From Polaribacter pectinis (GTDB lineage Bacteria > Bacteroidota > Bacteroidia > Flavobacteriales > Flavobacteriaceae), in NCBI RefSeq assembly GCF_014352875.1, contig NZ_CP060695.1, positions 2,945,501-3,009,500 on the forward strand: DNA of 64,000 nt. Direction: 5' to 3'. Below are positions 32,656 through 42,148 of this stretch, piece by piece; within the stretch, counting starts at the first letter, position 1; every line of letters begins with the position of its first letter. Both the position numbers and the translations under genes were made by a program. The notes below the pieces were generated by a model that saw only the letters and a list, made by a program, of their open reading frames with translations, was not told where the DNA came from and did no database searches.

Positions 32656-32691
32656 TTAAATATTGTTGAATATTAAACAATATTTAATAAA
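32652..32691. promoter_or_regulatory. 40-bp near-perfect palindrome in the acyl-CoA dehydrogenase promoter
   Basis: Outer arms TTTATTAAATATTGTT (32652-32667) and AACAATATTTAATAAA (32676-32691) match at all 16 positions; the inner 8 bases add AATATT and leave one mismatch, 19 of 20 pairs in all. It spans from the -7 element into the -33 region, where a repressor would block polymerase. Confidence 0.7.
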
Positions 32692-32783
32692 AAGTAATGT
32701 TCTTTATTCCTTAAAAATACGGAACTTTTTAAAGTTAGCCTTTAGAAATAGATAAAAAGTTGTTGTTTTCTATTAAGTTTGTA

Positions 32784-33179
32784 ATGATGAAAAATACATT
32801 AGGCAAACAAGAGCGTTTAAAGAGTAGAAAATTGATAGAAAAACTCTACCAAGAAGGAAACTCTGTAAAAACTTTTCCTTTAAGAATGATGTATATTCAA
32901 ACAACTCATACATCAGATTTTCCTTGTCAAGTTGGTGTTTCTGTACCAAAAAGGAATTTTAAATTGGCTGTCCATAGAAATCGAATTAAAAGATTAATGA
33001 GAGAAACGTATCGTTTGCAAAAACAAATTGTTTACAATAATTTAGACGAACCTTATGTTTTTATGATTTCGTATCTTGGGAGAGAAGAATGGACTTATGA
33101 AGAGTTGTATAAAAAAATGGAGAAACTATTAACGTTGTTTATCAACGAAGTGAAAAATAAGAAAGATGAAGCGATTTAA
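32784..33179 (+). CDS. rnpA: ribonuclease P protein component
   Basis: 131 residues from the first ATG of an ATGATG pair; upstream in-frame TTG at 32760 adds a poor extension. The start KQERLKSRKLIEKLY and the RNR box VPKRNFKLAVHRNRIKRLMR are diagnostic of RnpA. It binds the catalytic RNase P RNA and helps cleave tRNA leaders. In Flavobacteriaceae it is often followed, as here, by an S41 peptidase, with a 14-bp overlap, rather than by yidC. Confidence 0.95.
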   Translation: MMKNTLGKQERLKSRKLIEKLYQEGNSVKTFPLRMMYIQTTHTSDFPCQVGVSVPKRNFKLAVHRNRIKRLMRETYRLQKQIVYNNLDEPYVFMISYLGREEWTYEELYKKMEKLLTLFINEVKNKKDEAI

Positions 33180-34800
33180 TTTTAAGAAAAAAACTTTAGT
33201 AATTCTGCTAACGGCAACTATTATGTTATCGTTTTCATTCAAATCTAAATTTTTTGAAGTTGCAAAACAGATAGAAATTTACAATACGTTGTTTAAGGAA
33301 TTAAACATGTATTATGTAGATGAAATAAACCCTGCAGAACTTACTAATAAAGCAATTAAAAACACACTAAAAGACTTAGATCCTTACACAAATTTTTATA
33401 ATGAGCAAGATGTAGAAGATGCTAGAATTAGAAGAGCAGGAGAATATGGTGGAATTGGAGTAACCGTGTTTTATACCAAAAAAGGAATTCAAATTAGCGA
33501 AATTTATAAAGGATTTTCTGCAGATAAAGCAGATTTAAAACCTGGAGATATTATTATTTCTGTAGATGGGCAATCTATAAAAAATATGGAAAGAGATCAG
33601 CTTTCTATGTATTTAAAAGGTACACCTAACAGTAAATTTTCTATTGAAGTAGAAAGACAAGGTAACATTATAAAAAAGGAAGTTATAAGAGATAAAGTTG
33701 TTGTAAATCCTGTGCCATTTGCAGAAATGATAGATGAAGAAACTGGTTATATAACGTTAACGCGTTTTAATGAAAAAGCTTCGTCTGAAGTAAAAAAAGC
33801 ATATAGAAAATTAAAAAAAGAAGGAATGAAAAAGTTGGTTTTCGACCTTCGTTACAATCCTGGAGGTTCTTTGTTAGAATCTATTAATATTTCTAATTTC
33901 TTTTTACCAAAAGGAAAAACAATTGTTACTACAAAAGCAAAAATTAAAAAATGGAGTAACACTTACAGAACTACAAATGAACCTTTAGATTTAGAAATTC
34001 CTATTGTAGTTTTAGTAAATGGACGTTCTGCTTCAGCATCAGAAATTGTAAGTGGTTCTTTGCAGGATTATGATAGAGCTGTAATTATGGGCGAACGTTC
34101 TTTTGGAAAAGGATTGGTACAACGTTATAGAGAATTAACTTACGGAACACAATTAAAACTAACTATTTCTAAATATTACACACCTAGTGGAAGATGTATT
34201 CAAGAGTTAGATTATGAGAATAGAGACCGAAAAACAGGTAAAGTTCCTAAATTTTCGGACAAAGGAATAAATACTTTTAAAACCGAAAACGGAAGAACTG
34301 TTTATGATGGTGGAGGTGTTTTGCCAGATGTTAAAATAGAAGTATCTAAAAGAACCGAAGCAACAAAAAAATTACTTTCTACAAGAGCTATTTTTAATTT
34401 TGCTACCAATTATTTTTACAACAATCCAAAAATAGAAGATGTTGAAAATTATAATTTTACATCATCAGATTTTAAACAGTTTACAGATTACTTAAAAAGA
34501 GATACAACCTTTGTTACAGAGCAAGAAAGTTTGTTTAAAAAAGCTTATTTGTCTTCAAAAAACAAGAACATTTCTAATGAATATCAAAAAATAAGAGAAA
34601 AATTATTTGAAGATAAAATCGATGAAATTTCTAAAAACGAAGACATTCTAAATGAATTAATTAAAACTGAAATTTTAGAAAGATATTTTTACAAAGAAGG
34701 TGTATATAAACACAACTTAAAAAACGATTCTACAATAAAAGACGCTGTAAAATTATTGAAAAATGAATCTAAATATAATCAGATTTTATCAGGTAAATAA
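33166..34800 (+). CDS. C-terminal processing peptidase, S41 family
   Basis: 544 residues. N-terminal signal or anchor (LVILLTATIMLSFSF), then a substrate-recognition region, a PDZ domain (about 85-170; GEYGGIGVTVFYTKKGIQIS, LKPGDIIISVDGQSI) and the S41 catalytic core. The Ser/Lys dyad is Ser290 in NGRSASASEIV and Lys315 in ERSFGKGLVQ, 25 residues apart as in Prc. The C-terminal 150 residues are helical. It cleaves C-terminal tails of periplasmic proteins. The overlap with rnpA implies cotranscription. The next gene has its own promoter element. Confidence 0.93.
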   Translation: MKRFNFKKKTLVILLTATIMLSFSFKSKFFEVAKQIEIYNTLFKELNMYYVDEINPAELTNKAIKNTLKDLDPYTNFYNEQDVEDARIRRAGEYGGIGVTVFYTKKGIQISEIYKGFSADKADLKPGDIIISVDGQSIKNMERDQLSMYLKGTPNSKFSIEVERQGNIIKKEVIRDKVVVNPVPFAEMIDEETGYITLTRFNEKASSEVKKAYRKLKKEGMKKLVFDLRYNPGGSLLESINISNFFLPKGKTIVTTKAKIKKWSNTYRTTNEPLDLEIPIVVLVNGRSASASEIVSGSLQDYDRAVIMGERSFGKGLVQRYRELTYGTQLKLTISKYYTPSGRCIQELDYENRDRKTGKVPKFSDKGINTFKTENGRTVYDGGGVLPDVKIEVSKRTEATKKLLSTRAIFNFATNYFYNNPKIEDVENYNFTSSDFKQFTDYLKRDTTFVTEQESLFKKAYLSSKNKNISNEYQKIREKLFEDKIDEISKNEDILNELIKTEILERYFYKEGVYKHNLKNDSTIKDAVKLLKNESKYNQILSGK

Positions 34801-34804
34801 TTTT

Positions 34805-34812
34805 TATCTTTA
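34805..34812 (+). promoter_or_regulatory. -7-like promoter element TATCTTTA
   Basis: Seven of eight positions match TAnnTTTG, 17 bp before the ATG of the next gene. The same 8-mer occurs before genes at 57184 and 59347. Confidence 0.45.
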
Positions 34813-34828
34813 CGCTTTAAAATAAAGA

Positions 34829-36508
34829 ATGTCAGAAACTAAAAAAATAGAAAGAACTAGAGCTCAAGAATCTACAAATGCTATAGAAAAATTATATATT
34901 TCTATGCGTCATTTATTTAGTAGAGGTTTTTACAAACCTATGGGAGTTTCTGGAGAAACATTGCGCAAATCTTTGTTGCTTTTACGTCCAGAAATTTATG
35001 GATCAATTGCAGAAGATAGAATAGAGTTAAATGGATTAATCTATGTAATAGAAAGGCTTCCAGAAGGAATAGAGGAATGTCAGTTTATAAATTTAACAGC
35101 AGATGAAGGGTATAAAAACTCTAGTTTTCAAGCAATAATTCCTCCAAAAAGAAGAAGAAATTGTTATAGAATAGATAAAGACCAAATGAATATCGAAATT
35201 ACTAGAGGTCGTTCTGAAATCTATGATATTTTAACTCATTTAACCTTTTTATTTATCGAGTCTCATAAAATTCAAAATAGAATTACGCTTAATGAGGGTA
35301 ATGATTTTGTAAGAGAATGGAAACATTTAGAGGATATTGTTCTTCACCACAAAAACATAACAGAAGAAGAAAAAGAAGTTACTTTAGTTCATTTAGGAAA
35401 TATTTTAGGTAGGACTTTTAACGAGGTTTCTAAAACATATAATACCTTTTCTACGGAAGAAAATCCTAACAGGTTTTTTCAATTAATTTATTGGTTAGGT
35501 AAATTGGCTGTTAATGAAGTTTTAGAAAATAACAAGCGTACAGTTACTTTTAGTGCGGTTTTAATTGAAGAAATTGGCCATCATATTTATGGAGATATTT
35601 GGGCAAATAATATAAAAAGAGTTCTTAAAGTAAACAACCTTTTAACAAGACCAATTCATATTATTAGCGCAAATATGCATAGTGTTTTAAATTCTATTTA
35701 TGCAAAAGGTGCATTGCCAGAAGAAGCTAAAAAGATAGAAGGTTTTGAACTGTATCAGTTATTAAGTAATTCTAATAGCAAGCCTTTACAGAAAGCAGTA
35801 AAAGATTACGCTTCTAAAAACGGATTGATTTATATAAAAGATACTTCTGGTACAAATATAAACGTACAAATAATAGATACAGATAAAATAAATTTTGAAG
35901 TTTGTTCGTTTAAAAAGGAAAATTCACTTTCAGAAAGTCCAGTAATTATTGTTATGGATTATGCTTTTGGTGAGCAAGCCTATGAAACTATGGACGAGTT
36001 GCTTAAGCCATACCAACCTAAAAGAAAGAAACATCATTTAGATGTAAAATCTATTTCTATCATGGGTAAAGCAGGAATTTTAGAAGGAGGAAAAGGAGAT
36101 ATAATGATTCCTACAGCACATATTTTTGAAGGAACTGCAGATAATTATCCTTTTAAAAATGAACTTACCAAAGAAGATTTAGAAGGTTTTGGCGTTAAAT
36201 CTTTTGATGGTTCTATGGTTTCCGTTTTAGGAACATCGCTTCAGAATAAAGACTTATTAAAGTTTTTCCATGATTCTACCTGGAACGTAATTGGTTTGGA
36301 AATGGAAGGCGCACATTATCAAAAAGCTATTCAATCTGCTTCTAGAATTAGAGGTAATATTTCTGAAGATGTAAAAGTACGTTATGCTTATTATGCGTCA
36401 GATAACCCATTAGAAACAGGAGCAACATTAGCTTCAGGAGGTTTAGGAATGACAGGTGTAGTACCAACTTACGCAATAACACAAAAAATATTAGAACAAA
36501 TCTTTTAG
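34829..36508 (+). CDS. DUF6909-like protein with nucleoside-phosphorylase-like C-domain
   Basis: 559 residues, cytoplasmic. The start (ESTNAIEKLYISMRHLF, LRPEIYGSIAE) matches a conserved Bacteroidota family I know as DUF6909. The C-terminal third has GKAGILEGGKGDIMIP (413-428), IFEGTADNYPF, and LEMEGAHY (490-497) followed by YASDNP. GxAG...GD and (L/V)EMEGA followed by an S/A-S-D motif are the purine/ribose-binding signatures of the MTA/SAH nucleosidase and PNP superfamily, so the domain may bind or cleave a nucleoside. The N-terminal 350 residues are unassigned. It is 28 bp after the protease and 31 bp before the polysaccharide operon. Confidence 0.75.
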   Translation: MSETKKIERTRAQESTNAIEKLYISMRHLFSRGFYKPMGVSGETLRKSLLLLRPEIYGSIAEDRIELNGLIYVIERLPEGIEECQFINLTADEGYKNSSFQAIIPPKRRRNCYRIDKDQMNIEITRGRSEIYDILTHLTFLFIESHKIQNRITLNEGNDFVREWKHLEDIVLHHKNITEEEKEVTLVHLGNILGRTFNEVSKTYNTFSTEENPNRFFQLIYWLGKLAVNEVLENNKRTVTFSAVLIEEIGHHIYGDIWANNIKRVLKVNNLLTRPIHIISANMHSVLNSIYAKGALPEEAKKIEGFELYQLLSNSNSKPLQKAVKDYASKNGLIYIKDTSGTNINVQIIDTDKINFEVCSFKKENSLSESPVIIVMDYAFGEQAYETMDELLKPYQPKRKKHHLDVKSISIMGKAGILEGGKGDIMIPTAHIFEGTADNYPFKNELTKEDLEGFGVKSFDGSMVSVLGTSLQNKDLLKFFHDSTWNVIGLEMEGAHYQKAIQSASRIRGNISEDVKVRYAYYASDNPLETGATLASGGLGMTGVVPTYAITQKILEQIF

Positions 36509-36539
36509 AGTTTTTAACTCAAAATCAATCAACCAAACA

Positions 36540-37580
36540 ATGTCAGTAAATCAAGAAAAAAATAACGAAGAAGAAGTAGATTTAGGTTCTTTATTTGTAA
36601 TTATAGGTAGAGGTTTTAAAAACTTTTTCAATTTTATTGGAAGTATTTTTAAAGGAATCTTTCATGCGCTAATTTCTATTTTAATCTTTTTAAAATTACA
36701 CATTGTAAAAATTGCAATTGCAGCAATTATAGGTGGAGTTTTAGGAATCTTTTTAGAGGTGAAAAAGAGCAATACTTATGGTTCAGATTTGTTAGTAGAA
36801 CCTAATTTTAAAAGTGCTAGACAATTATATAATAATGTAAATTATTATAATGATTTGGTAAAACAAAAAGATACTGCAGGTTTAGCAGAAACTTTTAAAT
36901 TAGATAAAAAAATAGCTGCCACACTAAAGAAATTTACAATAGAGCCTTTAAGAACAGAAAAAGATATTATAGATTCTTACAATAAATTTATTCTAGATGT
37001 AGATACTTTAACTGTAAAAAGTTACACGTTTGATGAGTTTAAAGCTTCCTTTTCTATTTATGATTATAAAATTCATAAAATTAATGTAATTGCCGAAAAA
37101 AATGATGTTTTTGCAAGTTTAGATGATGTTATAATTTCATCAATTGTAAAGAATAAATATTTTGGTCGTTTAAAGTCTTTAACAAACGAGAATTTAAACA
37201 GAACAGACTCTTTGTTACGACAAAATTTAGGGCAAATAGACTCTTTAAGAAAGGTATATATGCAAGTAATGGTTGAAGAAGCAAGAAAGCAAACAAACGG
37301 AACCAACATAGATTTAGGAGGAGAAAAAAGAACCACTAAAGAATTAGAGTTGTTTGATACAAACAGACGAATTAATTCAGACTTAAAAAGTATTGTGGAA
37401 GACAAGTCCGAAAAATATGAGGTAATAAATATTATTTCTAACTTTCAACCAATTGGATATGAAATAAAGGGCATTACAAAGAATTACACATTTATATTAG
37501 CTGTATTAGGAGCTGCATTTATGATTTTATTTTTACTGTTAAGGCAACTAAATAATTACTTAAATAATTATAAAAAATAA
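36540..37580 (+). CDS. Wzz-like chain length determinant protein
   Basis: 346 residues. A first membrane helix near 58-74 (IAIAAIIGGVLGIFL, preceded by a hydrophobic stretch at 20-55), a periplasmic coiled region, and a second helix at about 322-340 (FILAVLGAAFMILFLLL). This two-helix architecture with a start-of-loop strand YGSDLLVEPNFKSARQL is that of Wzz/GumC chain-length regulators without the tyrosine kinase domain. It would set polymer length with the Wzy polymerase encoded in this cluster. First gene of the polysaccharide operon; rfbB starts 2 bp after it. Confidence 0.75.
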   Translation: MSVNQEKNNEEEVDLGSLFVIIGRGFKNFFNFIGSIFKGIFHALISILIFLKLHIVKIAIAAIIGGVLGIFLEVKKSNTYGSDLLVEPNFKSARQLYNNVNYYNDLVKQKDTAGLAETFKLDKKIAATLKKFTIEPLRTEKDIIDSYNKFILDVDTLTVKSYTFDEFKASFSIYDYKIHKINVIAEKNDVFASLDDVIISSIVKNKYFGRLKSLTNENLNRTDSLLRQNLGQIDSLRKVYMQVMVEEARKQTNGTNIDLGGEKRTTKELELFDTNRRINSDLKSIVEDKSEKYEVINIISNFQPIGYEIKGITKNYTFILAVLGAAFMILFLLLRQLNNYLNNYKK

Positions 37581-37582
37581 GG

Positions 37583-38590
37583 ATGCAAAGAATACTTATT
37601 ACTGGTGGAGCAGGATTTATTGGATCTAATTTTATTCCTTATTTTTTAGAGAATAATAAAGAAATAGCTGTTGTAAATTTAGATATATTAACTTATGCAG
37701 GAGATTTGTCTAATTTAAAAGAAGTAGAAGACAAACCAAGATATACATTTGTAAAGGGAGATATTTGCGATAGAAGTTTAATTGAGGAACTATTTCAAAA
37801 ATATAATTTTACAGGAGTAATTCATTTTGCAGCAGAATCTCATGTAGATAATTCTATTAAAAATCCAGACGCTTTTGTGAGAACAAATGTTTTTGGAACA
37901 TTTAATTTATTAGATGTCGCTAAAAATTATTGGATGAACTCACCTAATAAATTTAAAGAAGGATTCGAAAATGCAAGATTTCATCATATTTCAACAGACG
38001 AAGTTTATGGTACTTTAGGAGAAACAGGTTTGTTTACAGAAGATACATCGTATGCACCAAATAGTCCTTATAGCGCATCAAAAGCGTCCTCAGATTTTAT
38101 GGTGAGAAGTTATTTTCATACCTACGGAATGAATGTAGTAACTACAAATTGCTCTAATAATTATGGTCCAAAACAACATAATGAAAAATTAATCCCAACG
38201 ATTATTAGAAAAGCACTTTCTGGAGAAAATATACCAATTTACGGTGATGGAAAAAATATTAGAGATTGGTTATTCGCTTTAGATCACTGTAAAGGAATAG
38301 AGTTAGTTTACAAAAATGGTAAATTAGGAGAAACTTACAATATTGGCGGTAAGAACGAGCGTAACAATTTATATATAGCAGATAAAATTTGTGCTATTTT
38401 AGACGAAATTCACCCTAAAGAAAAATCATATAAAGAACAAGTAAGTTTTGTAAAAGACAGACCAGGACATGATTTTAGATATGCAATAGATGCTTCTAAA
38501 ATAGAAAATGAATTGGGTTGGAAAGCAGAAGAAAACTTTGAGTCTGGTATAAAAAAAACAATTGAATGGTATTTAAAAAAGTATCAATAA
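37583..38590 (+). CDS. rfbB: dTDP-glucose 4,6-dehydratase
   Basis: 335 residues. Extended SDR fold: NAD motif [10 protein letters not shown], the catalytic Thr-Asp-Glu (HISTDEVYG) and Tyr-Lys (YSASKASSD), and the family segment GLNVVTT-like [18 protein letters not shown]. It converts dTDP-glucose to dTDP-4-keto-6-deoxyglucose. Followed after one base by rfbA; the enzymes provide dTDP-activated 6-deoxysugar for the surface polysaccharide. Confidence 0.96.
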   Translation: MQRILITGGAGFIGSNFIPYFLENNKEIAVVNLDILTYAGDLSNLKEVEDKPRYTFVKGDICDRSLIEELFQKYNFTGVIHFAAESHVDNSIKNPDAFVRTNVFGTFNLLDVAKNYWMNSPNKFKEGFENARFHHISTDEVYGTLGETGLFTEDTSYAPNSPYSASKASSDFMVRSYFHTYGMNVVTTNCSNNYGPKQHNEKLIPTIIRKALSGENIPIYGDGKNIRDWLFALDHCKGIELVYKNGKLGETYNIGGKNERNNLYIADKICAILDEIHPKEKSYKEQVSFVKDRPGHDFRYAIDASKIENELGWKAEENFESGIKKTIEWYLKKYQ

Positions 38591-38591
38591 A

Positions 38592-39446
38592 ATGAAAGGA
38601 ATAGTTTTAGCAGGAGGATCTGGTACAAGGTTACACCCACTTACATTAGCTGTTAGTAAACAATTAATGCCAGTGTATGACAAACCAATGATTTATTACC
38701 CAATTTCTGTTTTAATGTTAGCAGGAATTAATGAAATATTAATTATTTCTACACCGCAAGATTTACCTTTATTCGAAAGGTTATTAGGAGATGGAAAAAA
38801 GTTTGGTTGTGATTTTCAATATGCAGTTCAAGAAAAACCAAACGGATTAGCAGAAGCATTTATTATTGGAGAAAAATTTATAGGTAAAGATAAAGTAGCC
38901 TTAATATTAGGAGACAATATTTTTTACGGGTCTGGACTACCAAAACTATTAAGAGCAAATAACAATCCAGAAGGTGGAATTGTATATGCTTATCATGTTA
39001 ATGACCCAGAGCGTTATGGCGTTGTAGAGTTTGATGAGTTTGAAAATGCAATCTCTATAGAAGAGAAGCCAGTTAAACCTAAATCTAATTACGCAGTTCC
39101 TGGTATTTATTTTTATGACAATACAGTAGTTAATATTGCTAAAAATATGAAGCCAAGTAAAAGAGGAGAATTAGAAATTACAGATATCAATAAAACCTAT
39201 TTAGAAAACGGTAATTTGTCTGTTAGGGTTTTAGATAGAGGAACAGCTTGGTTAGACACAGGAACTTTCAACTCATTAATGCAAGCATCTCAATTTGTAC
39301 AAGTTATTGAAGAAAGACAAGGGTTAAAGATAGGTTCTATTGAAGAAGCTGCATATAAAAGTGGCTTTATAACAAAAGCAGAGTTATTAAAATTGTCAGA
39401 ACCGTTATTAAAAAGTGGCTATGGTAAAAATTTGATGAAAATATAA
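38592..39446 (+). CDS. rfbA: glucose-1-phosphate thymidylyltransferase
   Basis: 284 residues. The signature [20 protein letters not shown] and [10 protein letters not shown], plus GDNIFYG and the sugar site [15 protein letters not shown], define RfbA/RmlA. It makes dTDP-glucose from glucose-1-phosphate and dTTP, the first step for rfbB. Its stop overlaps the start of rfbC by one base. Confidence 0.96.
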   Translation: MKGIVLAGGSGTRLHPLTLAVSKQLMPVYDKPMIYYPISVLMLAGINEILIISTPQDLPLFERLLGDGKKFGCDFQYAVQEKPNGLAEAFIIGEKFIGKDKVALILGDNIFYGSGLPKLLRANNNPEGGIVYAYHVNDPERYGVVEFDEFENAISIEEKPVKPKSNYAVPGIYFYDNTVVNIAKNMKPSKRGELEITDINKTYLENGNLSVRVLDRGTAWLDTGTFNSLMQASQFVQVIEERQGLKIGSIEEAAYKSGFITKAELLKLSEPLLKSGYGKNLMKI

Positions 39447-39991
39447 TGATTGTTAAAGAAACAAAGTTAAAAGGTTGTTTTGTTATTGAACCAACTATTT
39501 TTGATGATGGAAGAGGAAGTTTTTTTGAAAGTTTTAATAAGCAAAGATTCAATGAAAAAACTGGGTTAGATGTAGATTTTGTACAGGATAACCAATCTTT
39601 TTCTCAAAGAGGGGTTTTAAGAGGTTTACACATTCAGAAAAATGAATTCTCACAAGCAAAATTAGTAAGAGTTATTAAAGGTAAAGTATTAGATGTAGCT
39701 GTAGACGTAAGAGAAAATTCTTCTACCTATGGTCAACATTTTTCAATTGAATTATCAGGAGAAAATAATAAACAGTTATTTGTACCTAGAGGATTTTTAC
39801 ATGGTTTTTCAGTATTAGAAAACGATACAATTTTTTCTTATAAATGTGATAATTATTACAACAAAGCTTCTGAAGATGGAGTCATTTATAATGATAAAGA
39901 TTTAAGAATAGATTGGTTATTAGATAAAAAAGAAATAGTTTTATCAGAAAAAGATATAAAATTAAAAACATTTAAAGAGTTTACAAAATGA
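39446..39991 (+). CDS. rfbC: dTDP-4-dehydrorhamnose 3,5-epimerase
   Basis: 181 residues. Cupin fold with [18 protein letters not shown] (catalytic His in RGLH), [17 protein letters not shown], and [11 protein letters not shown] with downstream Tyr in [11 protein letters not shown]. It epimerises dTDP-4-keto-6-deoxyglucose at C3 and C5. The next expected gene, rfbD (reductase), is absent here and is replaced by gmd with a 4-bp ATGA overlap. Confidence 0.95.
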   Translation: MIVKETKLKGCFVIEPTIFDDGRGSFFESFNKQRFNEKTGLDVDFVQDNQSFSQRGVLRGLHIQKNEFSQAKLVRVIKGKVLDVAVDVRENSSTYGQHFSIELSGENNKQLFVPRGFLHGFSVLENDTIFSYKCDNYYNKASEDGVIYNDKDLRIDWLLDKKEIVLSEKDIKLKTFKEFTK

Positions 39992-41103
39992 AAAAGAAAG
40001 CCTTAATTACTGGAATTACAGGTCAAGATGGAGCGTATTTAACAGAATTACTTCTAAAGAAAGGATATGAAGTTCATGGAATAAAAAGGAGAGCTTCTAG
40101 TTTTAATACTCAAAGAATAGATCACTTATATCAAGACCCACATGTAGACAACAGAAACTTGTTTTTACATTATGGAGATATGACAGACACTTCTAATTTA
40201 ATTAGAATAATACAAGAGGTGCAGCCAGATGAAATATACAATTTGGCAGCAATGAGTCATGTACACGTTTCTTTTGAAACTCCAGAATATACTGCAAACG
40301 TAGATGGTTTGGGTACTTTAAGATTATTAGAAGCAATAAGAATTTTAAATCTAGAAAAGAAAACTAAAATTTACCAAGCATCAACATCAGAATTGTATGG
40401 TAAGGTACAAGAAGTTCCACAAGCAGAAAAAACTCCTTTTTATCCAAGAAGTCCTTATGGTGTAGCAAAAATTTATGCTTATTGGATCACTGTAAACTAT
40501 AGAGAAGCTTATAATTTGTTTGCTTGTAACGGAATTTTATTTAATCACGAATCTCCAATAAGAGGAGAAACTTTTGTAACAAGAAAAATTACAAGAGCAG
40601 TTTCTAAAATTGCTCTAGGTTTACAAGAAAAAGTTCATTTAGGTAATTTAGATGCTAAAAGAGATTGGGGACATGCAAAAGATTATGTAAGAATGATGTG
40701 GATGATTCTACAAGCAGAACAACCAGAAGATTGGGTAATTGCAACAGGAACTACTACAACAGTTAGAGATTTTGTAAAAATGGCTTTTGCAGAAGTGGGT
40801 GTAACTTTAGAGTTTAAAGGTGAAGGTGAAAAGGAAATTGGTTATGTAAAATCTTGTTCTAATACAGAATATAATTTAGAGATAGGTAAAGAAGTTGTAG
40901 CTGTAGATCCACATTATTTTAGACCAACAGAAGTAGATTTATTGGTTGGAGATGCAACAAAAGCCAAAGAAAAACTAGGTTGGGTTCCGGAATTTACATT
41001 GAATGACTTGGTAAAGGATATGATGGAGAATGATGTAAGTTTAATGAAAAAAGAAGTTTACCTTAAAAAAGGTGGTCACGATATTTTAAATAATTATGAA
41101 TAA
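39988..41103 (+). CDS. gmd: GDP-mannose 4,6-dehydratase
   Basis: 371 residues. NADP motif [15 protein letters not shown], the R-rich [15 protein letters not shown], catalytic STSELYG and Tyr-Lys in [12 protein letters not shown], and [16 protein letters not shown]. All are typical of Gmd. It makes GDP-4-keto-6-deoxymannose for the next enzyme, GDP-fucose synthase, with which it overlaps by 8 bp. Confidence 0.97.
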   Translation: MKKKALITGITGQDGAYLTELLLKKGYEVHGIKRRASSFNTQRIDHLYQDPHVDNRNLFLHYGDMTDTSNLIRIIQEVQPDEIYNLAAMSHVHVSFETPEYTANVDGLGTLRLLEAIRILNLEKKTKIYQASTSELYGKVQEVPQAEKTPFYPRSPYGVAKIYAYWITVNYREAYNLFACNGILFNHESPIRGETFVTRKITRAVSKIALGLQEKVHLGNLDAKRDWGHAKDYVRMMWMILQAEQPEDWVIATGTTTTVRDFVKMAFAEVGVTLEFKGEGEKEIGYVKSCSNTEYNLEIGKEVVAVDPHYFRPTEVDLLVGDATKAKEKLGWVPEFTLNDLVKDMMENDVSLMKKEVYLKKGGHDILNNYE

Positions 41104-42148
41104 AAACGACAAAATATTTCTTGCAGGACATAGAGGTTTAGTTGGTAGTGCTATACTTAAAAACTTAAAGGAAAGAGGTTTTTTAAATATTATTACTAAA
41201 ACTCATAAAGAATTAGACTTATCAAATCAGCAAGCAACTGCTGATTTTTTTGCAAAAGAAAAACCAGATTATGTTTTTTTAGCAGCTGCAAAAGTTGGTG
41301 GAATCGTAGCAAATAATACTTATAGAGCAGATTTTATTTATCATAATTTAATGATCCAGAATAATGTAGTTCATGAGAGTTATATTAATGGAGTAAAAAA
41401 ATTATTATTTTTAGGAAGTACTTGTATTTATCCTAAAAATGCAGCACAACCCATACAAGAAAATTCATTATTAACAGACGTTTTAGAGTATACTAACGAA
41501 CCTTATGCAATAGCAAAAATTGCTGGAATAAAATTATGCGAAAGCTATAATTTACAATACAATACAAACTTTATTTCTGTTATGCCTACTAATTTGTATG
41601 GCCCAAATGATAATTTCGATTTAGAAAAATCGCATGTTTTACCGGCCTTAATAAAGAAGATTCATTTAGCAAAATTATTAGAAGAAGGAAATAATGAAGC
41701 TGTTGTTAAAGAGTTAAAGGTTGATAATTTTGAAGAGGCAGAAATTATTTTATCTAAATTCGGAATTTCATCAAAAGCAATAGAAATCTGGGGAACAGGA
41801 AAACCAATGCGAGAATTTTTATGGTCTGAAGACATGGCAGATGCTTGTGTACATATTATGCAAAATGTAGATTTTACAGACTTAATTAAAGATAAAAAAG
41901 AAGTTAGAAACACACATATAAATATTGGTACAGGAAACGATATTGCTATTAAAGATTTAGCAAACCTTATAAAAGAAGTAGTTGGTTTTAAAGGAGATTT
42001 TATTTTTAATTCAGACAAGCCAGATGGCACAATGCGTAAAGTTACAGATGTTTCTAAATTAAAAAAATTAGGTTGGCAACATTCTGTAAAATTAGAAAAA
42101 GGAATTCAAATGATGTACGATTGGTATTTGAAACAACCTAATGGATAG
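41096..42148 (+). CDS. fcl: GDP-L-fucose synthase
   Basis: 350 residues. SDR motif [37 protein letters not shown], and the Tyr-Lys pair in [12 protein letters not shown]. About 30 extra residues around 190-222 ([20 protein letters not shown]) are seen in many Bacteroidota homologues. The enzyme epimerises and reduces GDP-4-keto-6-deoxymannose to GDP-L-fucose, so the polymer should contain fucose or a derivative. Overlaps both neighbours by 8 bp. Confidence 0.96.
   Translation: MNKNDKIFLAGHRGLVGSAILKNLKERGFLNIITKTHKELDLSNQQATADFFAKEKPDYVFLAAAKVGGIVANNTYRADFIYHNLMIQNNVVHESYINGVKKLLFLGSTCIYPKNAAQPIQENSLLTDVLEYTNEPYAIAKIAGIKLCESYNLQYNTNFISVMPTNLYGPNDNFDLEKSHVLPALIKKIHLAKLLEEGNNEAVVKELKVDNFEEAEIILSKFGISSKAIEIWGTGKPMREFLWSEDMADACVHIMQNVDFTDLIKDKKEVRNTHINIGTGNDIAIKDLANLIKEVVGFKGDFIFNSDKPDGTMRKVTDVSKLKKLGWQHSVKLEKGIQMMYDWYLKQPNG

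Noticed and set aside
32774..32781. TAAGTTTG as the rnpA promoter -7 element
   Set aside because: It ends two bases before the ATG at 32784, so the predicted transcription start would fall after the start codon; a promoter further upstream is more likely.
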